Positions 23,846-35,103 are shown, numbered from the stretch's first letter. The stretch is DNA of 64,000 nt from Rhizoclosmatium globosum (GCA_002104985.1 MCGO01000038.1:248001-312000); one strand, 5' to 3'. The notes: generated from the sequence alone by a model not told the origin. Made by a program: numbers and translations.

Positions 23846-25187
23846 TTAATCTTCCTTTGCAACAGCATTTGCAGGCACGGCTCCTTCCAGACGAGCATAA
23901 CGCATCGACTGCATCAAGTTTCTGGCAGCGTTGGCATGATCGTAGACTCCACCGTTGAATGACACTGTTACGTCTCGTCCAACGGAAGCCTTCAAGAATC
24001 CTTTACCACCTGGGTGGTCATCCATGAACTTGCTGACGTCATACACAACATCTGAAATGATAAGAAGTTGCTTTCCGGTCTCAGCGATCTTTGCTTTCAC
24101 TAAAGACTTTATGTTAGCAACAGTTATTTGTCAACTCAAACTACAAACCTTCTTGGAATGTCAGTGATGGGAGTTCTTCAACGGCAACACCATAGTCAAG
24201 CTTCTTCTTGGCTTCGGCAATCTTCTTTTCTTGCATGAACAGTCTTCCCTTTTCGATTTCATTGTGTGGGAACATCTTCAAGTTGTAGGTGAGGCCGACA
24301 AGAGAAGCGCACCAAATAGCCCATTTGGTAGGGTCATATTGGTAGAACTGAATGGCGTTTCGGTAGTCAGCTGGGAACTCGTGGTGGAAGTTGTGGTATC
24401 CTTCACCGAGGGTAACAAAGGCAGTCAAGAAGTGATCTTTAGGAGTTCGCTTGTCATCAAAAGTGAAGTCTCCCAGCCAGTGGGCCAAGGAGTTGACACA
24501 GAAGGTGGCGTGGTGAACTGTTATCGTTGAAAGATACGGTAAGAAACCCGCCACACCTAAGTATCCGTTCACTTACCAAAAACAAGACGAGCAACACCAG
24601 CAAAGAAGAAACCTCCAACCCAGTCACCCCAACCGAGACCGGCAACAAGAGTGGGGAAAATGAAAGCCATGAAGACAGCGAGGCTGAAATGACGGTAAGT
24701 ATCAAACTGCACAACTTAAATGATTTTGAACTTACTAAAGATAGTATTTGTGTTGGAAACGAATCCATGGGTCAGAGTTGAAGTCAGAGATGTCCACAGT
24801 TGCGTTCTTCTTCTGCTTCATGATCATCCATCCAATGTGAGCCCACAAGAATCCACGCTTCGCGTTGTAAGGATCCTTATCAGTATCCGTGAATCTGTGG
24901 TGGATTCTGTGTCCTCGGCCCCACCATTTGACGGACCCCTCCATAGCACCAGTTCCGGCTGCCAGAATGATAAACTGCCAGATACGGGTCGCATCATAGG
25001 AACGATGAGCCCAGTATCTGTGGTATCCGGCAGTGATACCAAGACCAGTGAAGAAGTAGTAAAGAACAGACCACCAGAAAGTGGGCGTTTGCAGTGGAGT
25101 TGTAGCAAATCCGTACAAGGCAATAAGCGGAGTGCCAAACAGAATCACGACGTGTTTCCAGTCGATATCGTTCGCTGTGATGGTCAT
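23846..25187 (-). CDS. acyl-CoA delta-9 desaturase with C-terminal cytochrome b5 (copy B)
   Basis: Tandem paralogue of copy A. Start [16 protein letters not shown] at 25187. His boxes [31 protein letters not shown]. Cytochrome b5 heme motifs [17 protein letters not shown] and [14 protein letters not shown]. Stop at 23846. Three introns: two shared with copy A, plus one (about 24101-24150) between the desaturase tail and the b5 exon. Codon choice is cleaner and more biased (many GCC, AAG, ACC) than in copy A, which suggests that this is the more highly expressed copy. The two copies may differ in substrate chain length; sequence alone does not tell. Confidence 0.9.
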
Positions 25188-25577
25188 CTCAGTTGCTGCA
25201 GGAGTGATAACACACGAGTTAAAGGATGATTTTGGGGTTGGGAAAAAAAGAATCACACAAATTTTTTGAGGCCGAGTTCTTCCGATTTTTCCTGGTTTTT
25301 CCGCAGAAACGCAATCTCGTTAGTATTTCCAAGATGCACGAGGTGTTATGATCGCAAAACAAATAGAGGGTATAGAATCGATACCATAGCGCCAACCTTT
25401 GCCCGTCTATTGTCCATATATCTGCAGCTAAAATTCCCCGCAAGCACCTCATAAACATGGCATTTTTCAAGATTCTGGTCATATGTTGAGATCTTACGCA
25501 AATTTTGTGGTGTGTTGACAAATCACGGTCATCAATTAGAAAAAAAAGATTGATGATCACTAGGGAACGATGATATC

Positions 25578-25942
25578 CATGGGCGTATGGCAAAATGGTT
25601 ACCGCGCTTGACTACGAATCAAGAGATTCCAGGTTCGACCCCTGGTACGCTCGTTTTGCTCAAATTTACAACGATCCTGCATGTAAACATCCCCTTTTTT
25701 CGTGATTTTTACAACCTGTATGGCTGAATGCATGCTTGGCGAAAGTTTCAAATCCATCCGTCAAGATTGAAGGTTATTGCCTTTTGTGCACGACCCAGCG
25801 ATGGTAAACTTCTTCCTCGAAGTGCATCATAATATCAAATGTGATTTTTCAATTGTCAATGTCTTCGGGACTCTTCAACACAAGTAACCAGCAATACCAT
25901 ATTTTACTTGCATCTGGAATTTGAAGGTTGGAAAAGTTTGCA
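25578..25942 (+). repeat. tRNA-Arg-headed repeat, copy 1 (inverted relative to 31885-32250)
   Basis: The first 76 bases contain the tRNA-Arg; the remaining ~290 bases are non-coding. The whole segment recurs in reverse complement at 31885-32250 with identical tRNA and only about a dozen differences in the flank. Matching starts at CAT before the tRNA and stops at GTTTGCA. No poly-A tail or target-site duplication is visible. Confidence 0.85.
25581..25653 (+). tRNA. tRNA-Arg (anticodon ACG)
   Basis: Full cloverleaf without intron: acceptor GGGCGTA pairs with TACGCTC, anticodon stem CTTGA/TCAAG around loop CTACGAA, T-loop TTCGACC. Anticodon ACG reads CGU (and CGC/CGA after inosine conversion). 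Identical to the copy at 32175-32247 on the other strand. Confidence 0.93.
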
Positions 25943-26187
25943 GCCACATCTGAGGGGACCGAACGTAAATATTAGAATTGTGAACAAAAGGTTAGCCCCA
26001 TGCAAGTAGCAAGCAAAATAATGTTGTGTTCGGGCCTGAAATGACGTCCTGGCACGGCCCTCAGGTGACGTGTTGAATCCTTCCACATCTGTGGACACAA
26101 AGTAGGTGTTGTTTTTCTTGTATTTGGTGCATGAAGTCATTAACTGTTATGAGTGTTCACTGAAGTTTTAATAAGATCCGAAAAGAA

Positions 26188-26258
26188 TGCAATGACCGGG
26201 AATCGAACCCGGGACTACCGCGTGGCAGGCGATAATTATACCACTAAACCATCATTGC
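26188..26258 (-). tRNA. tRNA-Gly (anticodon GCC)
   Basis: Reverse-strand cloverleaf: acceptor GCAATGA with TCATTGC, D-arm TGGTTTAGTGGTATAATTA, anticodon loop CTGCCAC, T-arm CCGGGTTCGATTCCCGG. No intron. It sits about 90 bases upstream of METTL4, transcribed away from it. Confidence 0.93.
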
Positions 26259-26348
26259 ATGTGACTTCGGAGAAAAAAACCGCTTTATGAAAGCAGTTTT
26301 CTATTCTTGCTCATAACGAACAAGAAGACAGTTTTCAATTCAAAAAAG

Positions 26349-27395
26349 ATGAATCAATCAGAGGTCTGTATATTGAGACCATGGGAGATACAACTTTGCC
26401 CCGCCAACGCCACACATTCAATGTTCTTAAAACGTGGTGCCTTTGTATTGGCGAGTCCGTTCGGTGCTGTTGGGACTAAAGGGGCTCCAGACGATGAAGA
26501 TGTCGATATAGAAACTTTGCCGATTGACGACACCTTTTCTGCAAGTCTAAGTGCAGCAGCAAAGCTGGTTAAATACAAAATGAGGGGGGAAACCGTTGAC
26601 TCTGGTGAACAAACTCTCACTGAAAGGCCTTTGAACTGGTCATCTTTGCAGCGAGGTACTACTCTCACTCGGGATCCAATCTCAAAAGCTTTATTTAACG
26701 GATATTGCGTGAATGAATCAATGTCCACTGTCAAGCTGCCCTTCAACAACTCTTGGTTCTATGTCCCACCAAACTCAGCATTCCTCATCTCAGACATATC
26801 ACGGTTTATGTTCAAAAGTACAAATGAAAGATTTGATCTCGTTATCGCCGATCCACCGTGGCCTAATCTCAGTGCGACACGTTCAAATGCATACGAAACT
26901 ATGGATCCTTATGCACTGTTCAAAATCCCACTTCAGAATCATTTGTCACATGATGCAGTTGTTGGAGTCTGGATCACGCATAAAGCAAAATATCGCGCGT
27001 TTGTAATTGAGAAACTATTTGCTGCATGGGGTCTTGAATTTGTTGCTGAATGGTGTTGGATCAAAACAACCATCCACGGAGACTTGATGTTTGACGCCAG
27101 TCTAAAGAATCGCAAGTCGTACGAAGTTTTGTTGATTGGTCGCCGGAAAGCAAGTGGGTTGCAGCCAAGTCTGACTGACTCTATCCCAAAGCAACTGTTT
27201 TTCGCAAGTGTTCCAAGTGTCCATCATTCACAAAAGCCTTTTCTGGATTCTTTACTTGCACCGTATATAAACAAGAATGCAGCTAAGTTGGAGTTGTTTG
27301 CGCGAATAGTTAGGAGTGGTTGGACGTCATGGGGAAATGAATGCTTGAAGTTTAATGAAGCCCCATTTCTTGAGGAAAGGGTCTCTCGTGATTAA
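26349..27395 (+). CDS. METTL4: METTL4-like MT-A70 family N6-adenine methyltransferase
   Basis: Single exon, 348 aa from MNQSEVCILRPWEIQL (26349; an upstream Met at 26307 is less likely). The MT-A70 core has the catalytic DPPW in FDLVIADPPWPNLSATRSNA, SAM-fold strands VVGVWITHKAKYRAFVIEKL and EFVAEWCWIKTTIHGDL, SYEVLLIGRR, and the late motif SVHHSQKPFLDSLLAPYI, LELFARIVRSGWTSWGNECL. This order and the N-terminal 'FLKRGAFVL' region fit METTL4 rather than METTL3/14. Family members methylate adenine in U2 snRNA or DNA. Early-diverging fungi carry much DNA 6mA, which makes this gene of interest. Substrate is inference. Confidence 0.82.
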   Translation: MNQSEVCILRPWEIQLCPANATHSMFLKRGAFVLASPFGAVGTKGAPDDEDVDIETLPIDDTFSASLSAAAKLVKYKMRGETVDSGEQTLTERPLNWSSLQRGTTLTRDPISKALFNGYCVNESMSTVKLPFNNSWFYVPPNSAFLISDISRFMFKSTNERFDLVIADPPWPNLSATRSNAYETMDPYALFKIPLQNHLSHDAVVGVWITHKAKYRAFVIEKLFAAWGLEFVAEWCWIKTTIHGDLMFDASLKNRKSYEVLLIGRRKASGLQPSLTDSIPKQLFFASVPSVHHSQKPFLDSLLAPYINKNAAKLELFARIVRSGWTSWGNECLKFNEAPFLEERVSRD

Positions 27396-27512
27396 ATTAT
27401 TACCGTTGCTTCTGTTCCATTCGCCTTTCTTGTGTGCTGTATTCCAAAAATAACTTTTGAGGGAACAAGAAACACCCTTCCAGAATCTACATCAGCATCC
27501 ACTCAAGCAGAA

Positions 27513-27761
27513 ATGTCATCAAGAGACAGATCAGGAACCCCTCCTGAAGTATTCGCTGCACGATGCCGCTCAGTCTCGCAAATGGAAGATCGCGACAGAG
27601 AACAAGAGGATGCTGTAAAGAAGCTCGTTGAACGATCCACCTCAAAGATTAAGATGGACAGAGGCTCGACAGATGACCTTAAGTCTGGTAGTAAGCCTAG
27701 TCTGCCAGATAAACTTGCCCGTTCAAAATCGATGCGCACGCCAGGAACTGTACGAAAATAG
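27513..27761 (+). CDS. small charged protein of unknown function (82 aa)
   Basis: ATG 27513 gives MSSRDRSGTPPEVFAARCRS, a coiled-coil-like middle (DREQEDAVKKLVERSTSKIK) and a basic, serine-rich end (ARSKSMRTPGTVRK) with stop at 27761. No family recognised. It is highly charged, without hydrophobic core, so probably disordered. It lies between METTL4 (118 bases upstream) and SCO1 (115 bases downstream) on the same strand. An upstream in-frame Met at 27432 exists but reads less like protein. Confidence 0.5.
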   Translation: MSSRDRSGTPPEVFAARCRSVSQMEDRDREQEDAVKKLVERSTSKIKMDRGSTDDLKSGSKPSLPDKLARSKSMRTPGTVRK

Positions 27762-27876
27762 AGAATCATCCTGGGAACAATGGAACAGCCGCACTACCCT
27801 TTGTATTTCAAGCCAATATACGATCTATTTTCTTACTATTCCGTTCCGTATTTGCCAAATAAATAGTTGATAAAAA

Positions 27877-28846
27877 ATGACGCATCGTTTGCTTCAGCGT
27901 TCAACATCCCGTTTCTTCCAGCTCTCAACGATCCAGCCACGTTTCCAGCCTATCCTTCGAAGGTCATTCGCTGAATCAACCAGTGCGAAGCGGCAGGCAG
28001 AGAGAGAAGATTTCTCTGTGAGTACATGTTGATTTGCATTTTGTAATCAACCCACCACTCCTTCACGGCCCTTCACTAACACACGTTCAAAACAACAGCG
28101 CTTCGGATGGAAGAGTGTCGCAGCGTTTATTGCTGCTTCCGGGCTGCTCTATGGATACTTCTCGTACGAAAAGACAAAGTTGGCGGAACAGAAGGCGATT
28201 GCAGCTCAGCGTGAACAAGGTGTTGGAAAGCCTACGATTGGAGGTCCTTTCAGTCTCGTCGACTTCAATGGAGTGCCTGTGACAGACATGGATTACCGCG
28301 GGAAGTTCATGTTGCTCTACTTTGGATACACATTCTGTCCCGATGTATGCCCAGAAGAGCTGGATAAAATGGCGAAAGTAGTTGAGAACCTTAGTTGAGT
28401 GCACGTTGTTGTACAATGTTGGTTGTTAACGCCTTCTTGACAACAGAGGCTTTGAGGAAAGACCAGACCATCGTTCCCATTTTCATTTCGTGCGACCCGA
28501 AGCGTGACTCTATTGAAAGTATTAAGGAGTACTTGAAAGGCAAGTCTAGTTTGCTGAAGATTTCTTGAAACTAACTTCCCACATCCCTCCAGATTTCCAC
28601 CCAGATTTTATCGGACTCACTGGAACGCATTCTCAAATCAAACGCGCAGCTAAAGCGTATCGCCTCTACTTCAGTGCACCCCCATTGGCTCTTGATGATG
28701 ACGACAGCGACTACCTTGTCGACCATTCTATCTTCTTTTACCTCGTAGACCCAGACGGGAGATACATTTCGCATTTTGGAAAGCAAGAGACAGCAGACAC
28801 AGTGACAGAGAAGATTGTGGACTTTTTGAAATCGAAGGGGCTGTAG
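27877..28846 (+). CDS. SCO1: SCO1-type copper chaperone for cytochrome c oxidase
   Basis: Inner-membrane copper metallochaperone that loads the CuA site of COX2. Start MTHRLLQRSTSRFFQL, an Arg-rich mitochondrial presequence. After an intron comes the TM segment SVAAFIAASGLLYGYFS, then the thioredoxin-like domain: GGPFSLVDFNGVPVTDMDYR, LLYFGYTFCPDVCPEELDKM with the CxxxC copper site, TIVPIFISCDPKRDSIESIK, and DHSIFFYLVDPDGRYISHFG with the copper-binding His. The end is EKIVDFLKSKGL. Three short introns are in phase. All ligands are present. Confidence 0.93.
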
Positions 28847-28996
28847 AGCGCTTGGGGAACAATATTCTCAAGAAGGAAATGGAAATAAAGCCTCGCATTT
28901 GATGACGAATCTCCAAATAATCTCTGATGATATCACCGGAAGGAAGAAGGTGATCCGCTGTCAAATCTTCCCTTCAACGAAACGTCAGTCTTCCAC

Positions 28997-29592
28997 ATGA
29001 TCATCATTCGTGCAACAGAACAGCACTGGGCTGCCCTCTCTCTTATTGCCAAAGACACATTCGTTGATACATTTGGCCACCTGTACGCTGCCAAAGACTT
29101 GGAAGCTCACATCCAAAACAAGTACAACCAGGCCACAATGGTACATGAAATCAACACAGAGCATGTTTACCTCGTATGCGAAGACGATGACAAAGCGGGG
29201 AAGCTCCATTCGGCTTCTGTCAGTTGAAGCCGGACTCTCGCAGTGAACTGATGTCTGAAGATGAGTATGCGAACCCATGCTGGGAGATTCATCGCTTTTA
29301 CATCAGAAAGGAGAAGCAAGGAGTTCGTGCTGGTGCCAAGTTATGGAGTTTGCAATGGAGAGGATCAAGGAGGCTGGTGTCAAGTCTATCTGGCTATCAG
29401 TTTGGTCAGAGAACTATCGCGCTCAGAAGTTTTACGAGAAGTTTGGAATCAAGTGAGTGGAAGTTTATTGGATTTGGAATCGATTCTGATTTAATGTAAC
29501 TGATGTAATCTAGGCATAGTGGGAAAACGTTCACATACTGGGTTGGAAATCACGCGGACCTTGAGTTCTTATACGTAGGAAAGCTGGATTAA
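28997..29592 (+). CDS. GNAT family N-acetyltransferase (two one-base frameshifts)
   Basis: Reads as one GNAT protein if a base is added at the GGGG run near 29200 and another near 29342. Segments: MIIIRATEQHWAALSLIAKD, EHVYLVCEDDDKAG, then GFCQLKPDSRSELMSEDEYA, WEIHRFYIRKEKQG, then EFAMERIKEAGVKSIWLSVW, SENYRAQKFYEKFGIK, and after a short intron HSGKTFTYWVGNHADLEFLY ending at 29592. The acetyl-CoA-binding motif A region and the terminal 'YEKFGF'-type motif are recognisable. Substrate unknown. All other residues are well kept, which favours assembly errors over a true pseudogene, but decay cannot be excluded. Confidence 0.7.
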
Positions 29593-29752
29593 TGGAGACG
29601 TGATTCTTTAAATGAATGGATGGATGTAATGATGTTTCGGATATGGCTAAACAAGCAATCCAAAACTACTGTACTACATTTTATTATCTACATCAAGAGA
29701 AAATCTACTATCGAATTACGATGAAAACTTGGGAAAGAACAAAACAACCTCA

Positions 29753-31175
29753 TTAGTCCCACTCCTCGTTCTTGGGAAGAAGACTAGTTTCGACCGTAGT
29801 GTCTTTGACATAACGAGCGACAAACACAGCCCAAAACACAACCGACAAGGCACACGGAACAACCATAATCCAAAACTGAGTCGTATTTGAAAGAGCATTG
29901 TCACCCAAGAAAATGAAACCCGTCAGAGCCCATGAGAGACCTTGTCCAGCACTTTGCATTCCCTTATAGAAGCCTGAATACCGTGAAAGAGTCTCTGAAG
30001 TGTTTGAAATCGCGCCAATGAGGTAATACGTGTACACTTGAAAGAAAGCATCATAGGCGCCATAACATGCATAGAGAAGGAATGGGCCTATGTACGTGGC
30101 AGTGTCTGATGACGCATCGATACGGTTTTCTTTTTGAGTCCAGCCTTTGAGGTTGGAGAAGTACTCAAACACGGCACCGCAGCCGAATGTGATGAGAGTG
30201 GACGCTATCAGTACGTAGAGGCCGGTCCAGGCTCGTTGGATTCTGCCGTATTTTGTGTTATCTAGGAAAGAGTGACCCAACACCCATGCAGCCACTGCTT
30301 GCGCTGCCCAATAGAATAAAGCGTTCAGGTTTTTGGATCGTCCAGAGAAGTTTGTTTGATATGGACCGAATTGATAACTGTAGAACCAGTTGGAAGAGAA
30401 GCATGGTAGAAGCTGGTAGTTACGGTAGAGTTTAAGATAGTGTATAGATTGGTTTGTACAGTACTTACAAGTGTTAATAGGGCAGGGTTCTTGAAGAGCT
30501 TTATCAATTCAGTCAATTCGACTAACACAGTCGTTGATTCCCGCACTTCCACCTGCGACTGGTCTTCCCTCACAATAGTTCCAGGTGGTTGAATAAGCAT
30601 AGCGACCAGCGACCCGCATTGCATCAGGAGAATAAAGCAAAAGTAGGTCTCATCTCCAATTGCAGGTCCATCCGATCCCTTGGCCACGCCAGAGAAGTAC
30701 TCAACAAGTTTCCAATAACACCTCCAAGATTGAATATGATCCAGAAGATGGCAAAGAATGTCCCCTTTTGAGACTCTGTTGGGTAGGTTAAGCAGATCTG
30801 ACCTTGCGCAGCCCATAGCATTCCCGCTGCCACACCAAGGTATGCACCAGAAAAGATTGAGAAGGACGGTCCATAACCACCTTCGCCATTCTTGAAGATA
30901 TTATATTGGGCTGCCGCATACAGCGAGTATCCCGTGCCCCCAATTGCTGCTAATATCCGCGGACCGAGGATGTTGTTTATCCCACCTCCTAGCAGCCCGA
31001 AGATGGCGAAGCAGATGTAGACGGCGGCGTTCTGCTGGTCCTTGACAGTCTCCTGCTTCGGCGTTGCAGCCGGCAGCGAGTTGAGGGCGTTCCACATTCC
31101 AGGACACAGGAAGCACACAGCTGCAATCACGTATACTTGGGTGCGTGCGTAGTTGAGGTTGGCAAAGAGCCCCAT
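29753..31175 (-). CDS. UNC93/DUF895-like major-facilitator membrane protein
   Basis: Polytopic membrane protein of about 450 aa. Start MGLFANLNYARTQVYVIAAV. Many hydrophobic helices follow: AVYICFAIFGLLGGGINNIL, GGTGYSLYAAAQYNIFKNGE, GAYLGVAAGMLWAAQGQICL, TFFAIFWIIFNLGGVIGNLL, TYFCFILLMQCGSLVAMLIQ, then after an intron FFYSNWFYSYQFGPYQTNFS, IASTLITFGCGAVFEYF, YACYGAYDAFFQVYTYYLIG, and FWIMVVPCALSVVFWAVFVA. The AWAAQGxYLT-like motif and layout fit fungal UNC93-like proteins. At about 30707 one base must be added between VIGNL and EYFSGVAKG. Transport substrate unknown. Confidence 0.75.
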
Positions 31176-31379
31176 TGATTGCTGTTGATGGAGAGTGGCT
31201 TGTTTGATGAAATGAGAAGTAAAATCTTCTGGTTGTGCTTTCCAATGATATCAACCTGCAAGCTTTTTGGTGTCCGTTGATGGCGATAATAACACTGTAG
31301 ATGATTTGAAGAAGTAAATGCGTTCAGAGAAAGAGATGGGCCGATCTGCAAAACTACTCTTGTGGACATAAGGGTTCAC

Positions 31380-31884
31380 TGCGCACGACCTCGAGAGACA
31401 CAGTGACATATTACCGCTAGAAAGATAATGCGGTCGATGATGTTTTCATATTCCAAACTATACATGAAGACTGTTAAATGAGATGTAATAATGCAATTGA
31501 GTGTCCATATCTACAACTACTCTACAAGATCTGGCACTCCGTAATCTGAGCGCCTTTCAACTCTGGTGCTGCTATGACAACCTCAATCAACATTGACCAC
31601 CATAGGTATGCTTTTATCAGAATGGTCAAATATTGAGTCAGATGCTCGCTAGATGCTCCACAATGTCTGAGAAATGCCGCTTATGAAACCGCCAATTTGA
31701 CTGGCCCATTTGACTTACAATAGTCTATGGAATTGATTAGACCACAACGAAGACAACGAAAATTAGGCCAAGACATTTTCTTCTGATTGATGAATTAAAT
31801 AAGTAGGTCAACATGCAAGTTTGGTAGCTCTCACCATAGTTATGAGTTGTTCAAGGTTCTCCTGAAGCCTCCCTTGGATATGCG
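31380..31884. other. intergenic stretch, no gene recognised
   Basis: Spacer between the UNC93-like gene start and repeat copy 2. AT-rich, no open frame of note and no foldable RNA gene seen. It should hold the UNC93-like promoter. Confidence 0.5.
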
Positions 31885-32250
31885 TGCAAACTTTTCCAAC
31901 CTTCAAATTCCAGATGCAAGTAAAATATGGTATTGCTGGTTACTTGTGTTGGAGAGTCCCGAAGACATTGACAATTAAAAAAGCACATTTGACATTATGA
32001 TGCACTTCGAGGAAGAAGTTTACCATCTCTGGGTCGTGCACAAAAGGCAATAACCTTCAATCTTTGACGGATGGATTTGAAACTTTCGCCAGGCATGCAT
32101 TCAGCCATACAAATTGTAAAAATCACGAAAAAAGGGGATGTTTACAAGCAGGATCTTTGTAAATTTGAGCAAAACGAGCGTACCAGGGGTCGAACCTGGA
32201 ATCTCTTGATTCGTAGTCAAGCGCGGTAACCATTTTGCCATACGCCCATG
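31885..32250 (-). repeat. tRNA-Arg-headed repeat, copy 2 (inverted relative to 25578-25942)
   Basis: Reverse complement of copy 1. From the tRNA outward both share a ~290-base non-coding flank containing TTTTTTCGTGATTTTTACAA, GTGCACGACCCAG and CCAGCAATACCATATTTTAC, with about a dozen substitutions and one single-base gap. The match ends abruptly at GTTTGCA on one side and CATGGGCG on the other. Confidence 0.85.
32175..32247 (-). tRNA. tRNA-Arg (anticodon ACG), second copy
   Basis: Same 73-base sequence as 25581-25653, on the opposite strand; all arms pair and the anticodon is ACG. It heads repeat copy 2. Confidence 0.93.
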
Positions 32251-32459
32251 ACGGTGAGTTAGGTCGTAACTTTATGGAGCTTATTAGGCGTTTAGTTCGG
32301 TTTGTCTAAAAAACAATGAGACGTTTCATAGACAATGAGTTGAGTGCAAACGAAAAGAGAAGCAGCAATTGTTGATGGTTTACATTGAGACTGATGGATT
32401 CGAGTGGATTCGACATTTGTTGAGCAATCCGTGTCAGTGAAAAGACAACAACCAAACCA

Positions 32460-34939
32460 ATGCTCCACGAGTCTCTGTCGCTGTACACGACGAGCGAGGC
32501 CTTTACGCTTGAGCCCGTGTTTGCCTCGCCCAGTGCGCCACGGCACTCGCTCGTGTTCCCGCGACACGTGTCCAACGACGCCGCAATCCGAATTGACTCG
32601 CCGCCGCTTCCGACGCTTCAGCAGGAAGAGCGCCAGACTGTCTTTGGCGTTGTGGGACTTGTGCGTTTGAATGCGGGTGTGTTTCTTGCTTGCTTGCTTG
32701 CTTCGTGCGAGGACTCAACTCAACACTAACACAATCAACAACAACTATGTATGTACATAGGAAACCACCTCATCCTCATCACAAACAGACAAAAGGTCGC
32801 CCGCCTCCTCAACAATGATCTCTACAAACTCACGGGCCACGTGGTCATTCCGATCGCAAAGAGCGCCCTGTCCCTCACTGCCGTCCAGCAGCGGGACGAC
32901 CAGCTCTACCTCCAAATGCTCGACTCAATCCTCTCCTCAGGCTTCTGGTACTTTCCTACCAATCTGACATTACAAAGAACGTCCAGTCGCTTGCAACCGC
33001 CGCCCCTTCCAAGTCAATTTGGGAGAATGTGAGTTGGGTAACAACTTGGAAGGTTCTTCAGTCGGGAAATCGGCGTCCGACGAGATTGAGAGGAAATAGC
33101 GAGCGAAGCGAAAGAGAAATTGAATGGATGCATTCTTATAGCGATGCATTTGGATCGTTCTGTGCATCGGTTGTACCCTTCACTAAAACACATTGTCTCT
33201 AGGCTGACGAACGCTTCTTCTGGAACAAGAACCTCCAAGCCCCTCTCATTGCACTTGCAAAGTCAAATCCAGACACTGATATCAGTGCCTTCATCCTTCC
33301 TCTCATGACTGGTTTCATGGAATTCAAAGACCTCCCATACAACGGAAAACGTGTTTCCTTTGGTCTCATTTCTCGTCGCTCAAAATTTCGTGCTGGTACC
33401 CGCTACAACACTCGTGGTGTGGATGCAGATGGTAATGTGGGGAATAATGTTGAAACCGAACAAGTTATTGTTGTTTCTGGGGAAGGGGGTGTTCAGAAGG
33501 TGGCTTCGTATGTTCAAACTAGAGGAAGTATTCCTCTCTTCTGGGGACAATTGATTAATGTCAAGTACCAACCCAAGATGGTTATTGAGGATGGTTCCGT
33601 TTCGGTGAGTTTGATTGTGAGAGACAACTACGAGCGTTTTGGATGACTGCGATCGCAGCGGATGCCTGTGAGCTGAAGAAATTGTGAGCGCAGCGAACGA
33701 GCTTTTGATGATTACAGGTGTGCACGACCGAACTGAATGCCGTTTCTCGATATGCCGCCTTTAAGCCAATGTAAATATTGATCCTAACATTCATGCAGTT
33801 CCAAGCCTACAAGAAACACTTTGCAACCCAAATTGCGCACTACGGCCCTCAAATCGCCGTCAACCTCATCAACAAAAAGGGCTACGAAGCCCAACTCTCT
33901 GACACTTGGTCCCGCCTCAACGCCCAACTCAACGATCCAAACGTCCGATACATCCACTTTGACTTCCACCACGAATGCAAAAACATGCGATGGGACAAAA
34001 TCTCGAAGCTTGTGGGTGAAATGGAGGGAGACTTGATTCTTCAGGGTTATTGCACTGCGGATGCCACAAGCTCCGACAGTGCAACTGGAGCCATGATGCT
34101 CCGTGCTGTGAAAACCCAGTCCAGCGTCGTGCGTACAAACTGTATGGACTGTCTTGACCGAACAAACGTTGTTCAAAGTGTATTGGGTCGTCGTGTCCTC
34201 CCTATGCAGTTGCAAGAGTTTTGTGGTGGAAGTGGAGTTATTGAACCAGAGTTTGAAGCTGGGTTCAAGAACTTGTGGGCGGACCATGCAGATGCCATCA
34301 GTCTTATTTATAGTGGAACTGGGGCTCTCAAGACAGATTTCACGAGAACAGGGAAGCGTAGCCCTCAAGGTGTTTTGAATGACGGTGTGAACAGTGTTGT
34401 CAGATATGTCAAGAACAACTTTTTCGATGGATTCAGACAGGTACCATTATTTTACATGCAGAAGTCAATCTGGTGTTGAATACTGATACCGTTGATAGGA
34501 CTCGTTCGACTTGTTCCTTGGAAACTTCACTGTGAACCAACTTTCCTCATCGCCCTTCGATCGCGACCAGAAACCGGTCCACTTTTTCATCATTCCAGCC
34601 GTATTAGCCCTGTCCTTCTTTATGGCGCTCTTGACACTCCTCATGTTCCATCGTGAGTTCCTCATATATTTTATCGGGTGAGTTCACTTACTTTTTTTCC
34701 TCCCACTCCTTTGTCGTATAGACACGAGCGCTTACTTTTTCTTGGCGCTTGCGTTCTGGTCCAGTTTGGCGATTATTTCATACCGCGCCTTCATTTTCTA
34801 TGGAAAGGACTTTGTTGACAGACCTCGTCTTGTTCGGGAAGCTGCTGTGCTTGGGCAGCAGCAGTATGTGCCGATTAGTGAGAAGCCGAGTATGATTTAC
34901 TCGCATAAAGGGGAAGGAGAAATTCAAAAGAATAAGTGA
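32460..34939 (+). CDS. SAC1: SAC1 phosphatidylinositol-4-phosphate phosphatase
   Basis: ER/Golgi-anchored phosphoinositide phosphatase, the PI4P sink that drives OSBP-type lipid exchange. Start MLHESLSLYTTSEAFTLEPV. The first intron restores GVVGLVRLNAGNHLILITNR. Next: VARLLNNDLYKLTGHVVIPI, RFFWNKNLQAPLIAL, FILPLMTGFMEFKDLPYNGK, SYVQTRGSIPLFWGQLINVK, FQAYKKHFATQIAHYGPQIA. The catalytic CX5R loop is RTNCMDCLDRTNVVQSVLGR, followed by FKNLWADHADAISLIYSGTG. Two C-terminal TM helices (VHFFIIPAVLALSFFMALLT; YFFLALAFWSSLAIISYRAF) fit the ER anchor. Two introns (about 33030-33202 and 33606-33797) are longer than usual and repeat-like. An OSBP gene lies 11 kb away. Confidence 0.92.
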
Positions 34940-35103
34940 TTTGTGTTGGGAGGTGTGGGACGTTTCTTACGAGGGATTCGGTGTTCTTCTTTCTGTTCGG
35001 TTCAAAATGACGAATCACTGCAATTAAGTTTGATTGTAGTCTTTTCTACTTATTCTTTAGTTTAATTTCTGCATTCATCCGAAAAACCATCTTTGAAATC
35101 AGA

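Noticed and set aside
24720..25229. 169-codon open frame on + opposite desaturase copy B
   Set aside because: It is the shadow of the conserved desaturase exon on -, has no motif, and arises from the biased codon use of that gene.
25578..25942. Calling the tRNA-Arg repeat a SINE
   Set aside because: The tRNA part is a perfect functional cloverleaf, only two copies are visible and no poly-A tail or target duplication is seen; duplication is at least as likely.
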